NCBI GenBank assembly: GCA_033558025.1
Contig: JAUCEF010000012.1
Coordinates: 1,674,001 to 1,738,000, forward strand
Reading direction: 5' to 3'
From: Phytophthora sp. 'mugwort'
Taxonomy: Eukaryota > Oomycota > Peronosporomycetes > Peronosporales > Peronosporaceae
DNA length: 64,000 nt
Below, one piece after another: positions 58,911 through 64,000 of the stretch (its first letter is position 1; every line of letters begins with the position of its first letter). The position numbers and the translations under genes were made by a program. The notes under the pieces are model-generated. The model saw nothing but the letters and a program-made list of their open reading frames with translations. It was not told the DNA's origin and ran no database searches.

Positions 58911-60372
58911 GCGAACTTGTGGAGTTTTTATCCTTACGATGGTAATTATTCCTGAAGGTGGAGAAACGATTCGAATAGAGCCCACATTTTGCTATGAGAA
59001 AAAATATGTTGCTAAAGGCGCTCCACTTGTCGTTGCTGATCAAAGCTTCGGGTTTCGCCATTATTTTGTTTATCTGACGAGGGGGTTGGTTCCAATTTAA
59101 AAGGTTTAGTCGTTGCCAACTTTTTTAGGTACACTCGCACTTCAGTAAACGTTTTGTTGCAACCTTTTCCTACGTAACCGCGTACAAAAGTCAGGGCGTC
59201 GGGCAAAGCGCCAAAAATAATTGCAAGATCATGAGGTTGGGCTGTTCTATTCTTAGCAATAAAGTTGAGACACATTTAAGCTACAGCTGCGATAAGTTTA
59301 AAGCACTTTAGTCCATCCATACTACCCAGAGTTTAAGATGGCCCAAAGACCGGCTTGAGTATTGCCCACTGAGTGAAGTGACTGACGTGCCTGCGAAAAA
59401 TACCAGAATCTTGCACTAACTAAGTAAAAATAGACACACAAAGCCGTGCTTTGTACGGAGCAGCTCTGGCTTTTATTTAGGGACCAAATTAGCAACTTTG
59501 ATATTTGGTGCTTAATTATTCTCCATATTTTCCAAGCGTGCGGTTTGTGCAAAAAAAAGGTGTCAGCTTGAAGTTAAGTGTAACATATATTTTCGAGTGA
59601 GTGGCTTCATTAAGAAGAGTTGATTCATGGACTTGACCTGAGTGACTGCAACATACAATAAAGGGTATAGCGGCACTCGCCTCGTGTGATGGCGGAGGGG
59701 AGCAAGAATCATCCGTTCTACAAGAAGGCCCTGCCACTTTCGAGCGAACGCTTAAACCAGTGGTGCTTGGGTAATTTTGATGGCACGCGTTATTCTTCAA
59801 CGTCGTCATTGGCTCAACACTTTTGTACTCGATATCAAAGGTGCAAGCCAATGTATTTCTGAATTAAAGGCTTGTTGGAATAATGCAAACCAACACCAAC
59901 ATAGTCACTTACTCTTTTTCTTTCAAAATCGACAAGTTGATCTCAATGCTAACCTGCTTCTTTTTCATTACGACTGAATTCCAGTCTTTGTTTCGCGTGT
60001 CGTTGATGGAACAACATTCTCACGATAAAAGAAATATCCGTAGAGACTTGTTATATGGGAGGTTTTATTCATGGTCAATCGTGGGGATTCTACGAATAAT
60101 GATTCTGGCGACCCTTATGAAATTTTATGTTGCTTGTGTCCGGATAGGTCCACATTCACACCATAGTATAAATATCCGTGAAGGTTTTATAAATTAGTTA
60201 CTTTGTGTGTGTGTGTGTGTGTTTTCAAATCACGACGGGGTTTCATTATTAAGGATTTTGATCTCTGTATATGAAATCCAGAATTTGAATATCTCAAACT
60301 ACGGGAAGCTATGATGCCAGCCACTTTCCAAAATGCGACATCAAAGTATTGTGTGAATGACATACCAAAGTA
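58911..60372. other. AT-rich non-coding stretch
   Basis: No supported gene; open frames here are short and lack domains. A TG microsatellite lies near the right end. Confidence 0.4.
60204..60222. repeat. (TG)n microsatellite
   Basis: About nine TG units in an AT-rich context. Confidence 0.95.
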
Positions 60373-60396
60373 TACTGTAAAACCTGATATTCTGCC
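60373..60396 (+). repeat. left terminal inverted repeat
   Basis: Pairs with 61222-61245 reversed, 20 of 24 positions. Confidence 0.7.
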
Positions 60397-60431
60397 TCAT
60401 CCCTCTAATAATGCCCCCCCAATTTGTAGTA

Positions 60432-60550
60432 GTATTTGTTGCGGTTATGGTGACTAAAAGAAGTAGTAACCGCAACAAATACTAACTACAAAAACCATAA
60501 CCGCAACAAATACTAAATAAAAAAGTAGTCACCATAACCGCAACAAATAC
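60432..60550. repeat. 24-bp perfect inverted repeat with two extra direct copies
   Basis: GTATTTGTTGCGGTTATGGT plus GACT at 60432-60455 is the exact reverse complement of 60527-60550. The word ACCGCAACAAATACT also occurs twice between the arms (about 60469-60483 and 60500-60514). The cluster sits just inside the left end of the pogo-type element and can fold into a long hairpin. Confidence 0.9.
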
Positions 60551-60804
60551 AATTTTTGTCTTATACAAATACATTTTTTTTAAATTTGCCGTCATAGTGG
60601 TGACATGCGATATGCCACATCCCTGTAATTGACTTGCGATAGTGCCCCATCCCTCTGAGTTGTCAAATCGGACCCCACAAATCAACTGTGACGGCAAGTG
60701 CGTTGACCATTGACGAGTCGCTAGGTCACCCTCCTCACTAAGGACGCCGGACGAGCTCAGGGAACGGATTTTCACTTTCGTTGTCAATTTTTCTAGTCGT
60801 AGTG

Positions 60805-60939
60805 ATGAAGCGCAAGTTCACGGTGGAAGAGAAGCTGTCTGTAGTCCAACAACTGGTGGCTTCGAGCGTCCGAGCGGTTGCCAATAAGCATAAGCTCGAC
60901 GGGGAGACTGCTCGCAAGTGGAGGGGTCAGAAGAAATGA
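60805..60939 (+). CDS. 44-residue helix-turn-helix remnant of a CENP-B/pogo transposase
   Basis: An ATG at 60805 opens a 44-codon frame ending TGA at 60937-60939. It reads FTVEEKLSVVQQL, VRAVANKHKLDGETARKWR: three helices of a Psq/Brinker-type HTH, the DNA-binding head of pogo and CENP-B-like transposases. The rest of the transposase is missing. It could still bind element ends as a small protein, but expression is unknown. Confidence 0.55.
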   Translation: MKRKFTVEEKLSVVQQLVASSVRAVANKHKLDGETARKWRGQKK

Positions 60940-61221
60940 GCTCCAGTTTGTCAACAGCGGGCACTGTATCGTCTCCCATGTTGTGGCGACTTGTCATGCC
61001 CGACGAACTTGAATTCACGCTGCTGGAGATAATCGGGATGCAGCGACTCCGACGACGGCGAGGTTTTCGTCGGCACGATCACCGAGATCGATCTCTAACG
61101 ACATGCTCGAAACACACGAGAACTAGGACTTCCTAACTGAACACGACTCACGTTGACAATTTGACATGTTTTTAATACCCCATCCCTTTAATAGTGCCCC
61201 ATCTGTAATAGTTCCCCACGG

Positions 61222-61245
61222 GGCAGTATTACAGGTTTTAGAGTA
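61222..61245 (-). repeat. right terminal inverted repeat
   Basis: Reverse complement partner of 60373-60396, ending in TA. Confidence 0.7.
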
Positions 61246-61610
61246 CTACACAGCAGGCTTCTATATGACAGTAAACAACTCAAGTGGAAGTCACCAAGTA
61301 TGCCGATACAGAAGTTATTTACGCTACTTTGAAACTACTACATGCGCTCGAATTATATCACAGGATGTATGATTCTTCATTAGGGCGAACGACATCAGCT
61401 GTACAAAAAATCGAAAATATGTTGAACTGGCATGTGAACCAGGCCGGAGACACGTCTTCTTAGTGAAGATCTCCAACAAGAAAAAAACTGAATTCTCAAT
61501 TAAATCTTCTGTTGCGAAGTCTTATATTACAATTATGGGTGTTTGCCGACAAAACCAATAAAAGACTGGGTACATCAATAAAGTCCGGAAGCTGAAGGGG
61601 CGCCGGATAA
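61246..61610. other. unassigned spacer
   Basis: No gene recognised between the pogo-type element and the GCR1_C-like fragment. Confidence 0.35.
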
Positions 61611-61618
61611 ATAGTTGT

Positions 61619-62038
61619 GTGAAACACACAATTTGCATTATTGACACCCAGGTCCGGACCTCGCCCTGCCGCGTCTTGCGGGATTGCGACATAAGAAGTG
61701 TACGTGAGCCGTGGACCGAGTGGCATGATGGGCTCGGCGGCAGCGTTGCTGTCATCGAGCTTGAGAATAATGTTGGAACTAAATGGTGTGGATCAGATGA
61801 GAGAAGGTTTTTCAACCGCCGCCGCAAAATCATTGATCGTGTGGAGCGCGGAGCGTATGCATGCTCTAGCAGTGGGTCGTGCGATAGTTTACGTGCTATT
61901 GACATCGCCATAAGTAAAGTGGATGCTCACCGACTGCAGCATAAAAAGAGCCTTAACTGGACATCCGCCAACAGTGAACATGTACGGAGGGAGTTAACAT
62001 TTGTAGAGGGCTCCAGCACATCGACCAACGATGCTTAG
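61619..62038 (+). pseudogene. GCR1_C-like DNA-binding fragment, possibly from a Crypton element
   Basis: A 139-codon frame (GTG at its first position; no ATG before the domain) contains SVREPWTEWHDGLGG, VAVIELENNVGTKW, RFFNRRRKIIDRVER and, further on, LRAIDIAISKVDAH. This W-x-E-W ... W ... RRK-I order matches the GCR1_C (Myb-like) domain. In oomycetes and fungi that domain is known at the C-terminus of Crypton tyrosine-recombinase transposons. No recombinase region (R..HxxR..Y) was found upstream, so the fragment is 5' truncated. It could instead be a small independent DNA-binding protein. Confidence 0.5.
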
Positions 62039-62496
62039 GGAGTTTTGTTACGGCTAATCAGCAAGGGAATGTGTCCTCTCATCACGTGCATACGAGCGTT
62101 TTTTTTTTTAAACGTCCTGCATCGTTAATAACACTTGTTTGAAGTTATTAGCTGCGTATTTTGAGTTCCTTCACCCGTAACTTGATGATCCGTACGCGCG
62201 ATGATCGCTTTCTTCATTCCAGCACACGCTGCAATCACTTATAAAGTACTTGTAAGCTATGTACAGCTGCAAAACGGTGTAGTGTTTACAGCGGTACGAG
62301 GAAATCTTTCTAGAGGTCCAGCATGCTCAGTATGACTTTAATTTGGTTATCGTCACCACTGTTGCTTTCGGTAACGCGCCCAGGTTTGGTACCATACGAG
62401 AGAATGCGTCCAACAAGCGCGATACAGATTTAATTGCATGTCCGAGCTTACCATTGGTGGAGCTAGCCTTACCACTATCTTGTACATGCCCAAGAT
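62039..62496. other. non-coding spacer before the SET gene
   Basis: Contains a T9-10 run at 62100-62109 and no supported gene. It is the 3' flank of the SET gene. Confidence 0.35.
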
Positions 62497-64000
62497 CTAG
62501 TCCGTTGAAGTATCTGGAGTTTTGTAGCGGCAATTCGTTGAGTTGCAGACACACGAGAACCACACATGCGGACCATAATCAACGGTAAGCTCCGTCATCG
62601 CTTCGATTCTATCGCAGATTGCGACGGCGATCTTTACTTTACGACGGTGACGGAGCTTAACGAACTGACAGTTCGGCGAGCACGAATGATTGAGAAAGCG
62701 CATAATTGACCATACTTCACGGGTTAAATATAACATACTCCCTGTCCACTGACCTCTGGTCCAGTAGCATCGTGTATCCGGTGTTCTTTTCATTCTAGAC
62801 GTGAGTGTTGGCAAGCCAACAATGCCCTTATACGGACACAACACACCACAGTACTCTCCAACGATATCACCAGCCTCGATAGGCAGCGACGAAAATACAC
62901 CCAGGCCAGCATTGCTTTCGTACAGCTGAATACCGGTGGCCTCGTGCATATTATTGCCGCACATGGTTCGGTACTTCAAACGAATCGCACATGACATGCA
63001 GTACAATACTGTCCTGATACTGCATTCAGACAGGAATCTGGGTTCACACTCGCAAACGCCAAGTTTCCCGGTGTCCTTGAACGTCACATTCTTTGGGTTC
63101 AACGGTCTTTCGATACGAACCACGTCAGTAGGCCAGGCTACCTGTTCAAACCGCGCCATATTAGCCGGCGTAGACATTAAACCACCGGCATCGATGCCCT
63201 CAGCAAGGCCATGCTCAGCCAATGATTCGTGGGTGATTTCGTGTGCCGCCAGTCCCGCAATTATCGGTCCAACAGTACGACAAACATTGTTCTGAACTGC
63301 TAGATAATTGCATGAAAATAGTAATTCTTCCTCGCCACGCTGTTTACGCCGACTACGTAGAGCCATCTGCACGCTTGGTAGCAGCATGTACTTGGCTAAC
63401 TTGAGAGCCATGCCTGCCTTACCAAATCGAACGCTCTTGAGCCTCGAACTGGAGCTCGCTTGGATTTGTATTGCGATTTTCTCGACTTCGCCATGTGATA
63501 GCCATAGCCTCTTGGCTTTCGTTGATGCCGTATTTTCAATCGTTGTGCATACGTCGGAATGACGAGGAACGCATCCGCCACATATCGCGTTGGAAATGGC
63601 TCTGGACGCTGCGGCACATCGCACGGAGCATTTGCTGGCTCTGATGTACTCTGACCCCGTGTGGGCGGCTGGATCACCACCGTCACGAGTGCATGGGTTT
63701 CGGTGCGCACACTCGGTTATTCGTACCGGCCTCTTCTGTGAGGTCGACAACGTTGACGACCTCGTGCGAGCTCGTCGCAACACGCCAGCCTTCTGCAAAT
63801 GCAGCACGAAGTCCTTCATTAAGACGCGCAGCACGTGTGGCCCCATCGCAGGAACTTGTCACGAACTTGAATGCCCGTAGTTTGCGGCGCATGGATTCTG
63901 TCGTTGCCTCCTGACGCACACCGTCGCGGATCCTTTTTATCATGATCGTCGAGACGAGCATCTCGCCGGTGTCGACTCTGATGGAATAGTCGGCATCGGC
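62497..64000 (-). CDS. SET-domain lysine methyltransferase (5' end outside the window)
   Basis: Minus strand, stop at 62499-62497. The catalytic part has all main SET motifs: GLGVFSSLPIEAGDIVGEYC, the substrate/SAM motif FLNHSCSPNC, ELTVDYG, and a short post-SET CVCNSTNC. A cysteine-rich pre-SET/AWS-like segment (CECEP..ECSIRTVLYCMSC) precedes it. A SET protein of this layout methylates histone or other lysines. Towards the 5' end the frame changes. A 58-bp intron at 63669-63726 (GTACGA donor, CCAG acceptor) joins both frames in phase, leaving the upstream frame open to the window edge. Without the intron the frame from 63846 is a shorter alternative start. The neighbouring GCR1_C fragment and general repeat context leave open that it belongs to an expanded or mobile SET family. 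Confidence 0.8.

Larger units (their letters stand above)
60375..61243. mobile_element. short pogo-type DNA transposon with terminal inverted repeats
   Basis: The left end TACTGTAAAACCTG at 60373 and the reverse complement of the right end, TACTCTAAAACCTG at 61245, agree at 20 of 24 positions. Both are flanked by TA, the target duplication of Tc1/mariner-pogo elements. Subterminal repeats of the type CATCCCTNTAATANTGCCCC occur near 60398, 60640 and 61182. Inside is a short helix-turn-helix frame at 60805-60939. At 869 bp it is far too short for a full transposase, so it is a deletion derivative or MITE. Confidence 0.7.

Noticed and set aside
60432..60550. CRISPR array
   Set aside because: Repeats are few, partly inverted, AT-rich and not evenly spaced; the context is a eukaryotic transposon.

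Overview
The window looks like a gene-sparse, repeat-rich segment of an oomycete genome, most likely Phytophthora or a close relative. This rests on five things: two RXLR-type secreted effector relics with WY/LWY modules; short introns of 58 to 86 bp with GT..AG ends; a near-consensus oomycete initiator just upstream of a chaperone gene; a FYVE-SYLF protein of oomycete style; and the mix of transposons present. The species cannot be fixed from sequence reading alone.

Only about 13 kb is intact host gene space, in two islands. Island 1 (6.4-13.4 kb) is a divergent pair with about 105 bp between start codons. On the minus strand is a nuclear-looking PHD-type zinc-finger protein with two diverged CxCC/CxxC...H repeats. 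On the plus strand is a large protein with three cyclic-nucleotide-binding folds, split by one 68-bp intron. Island 2 (32.9-37.5 kb) is a convergent pair. On the plus strand is mitochondrial Hsp78/ClpB. On the minus strand is a zinc-ribbon/FYVE/SYLF protein with one 86-bp intron. A SET-domain methyltransferase gene runs off the right edge (62.5-64.0 kb).

The rest is transposon debris, listed left to right. Pogo/Tigger-like DDE transposase relic (0.9-1.9 kb). RXLR-WY effector pseudogene (3.4-4.6 kb). 3' tail of a LINE (13.5-14.3 kb). Decayed Ty1/copia element with its RT active-site aspartates replaced (14.9-19.5 kb). Deletion derivative of a chromodomain Ty3/gypsy element between two LTRs (19.8-22.7 kb). 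A chromo-like fragment (22.7-23.4 kb). A second pogo relic (24.7-25.8 kb). A second copia element with an intact RT box but many frameshifts (25.9-31.5 kb). A piggyBac fragment (39.0-40.1 kb). A nearly full-length L1-like LINE carrying an OTU-protease-like region (44.5-52.4 kb), whose 3' end matches the 13.5 kb fragment. A second piggyBac copy (53.1-56.3 kb). A seven-module RXLR-WY effector pseudogene (56.9-58.9 kb). A short pogo-type element with terminal inverted repeats (60.4-61.2 kb). A GCR1_C-like DNA-binding fragment, possibly from a Crypton (61.6-62.0 kb).

The layout fits the two-speed pattern known for Phytophthora: conserved housekeeping genes in small islands, with effector genes decaying inside transposon-dense flanks. 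No rRNA, intact tRNA or CRISPR array was seen. All homology statements come from motif recognition by eye; no database search was run.
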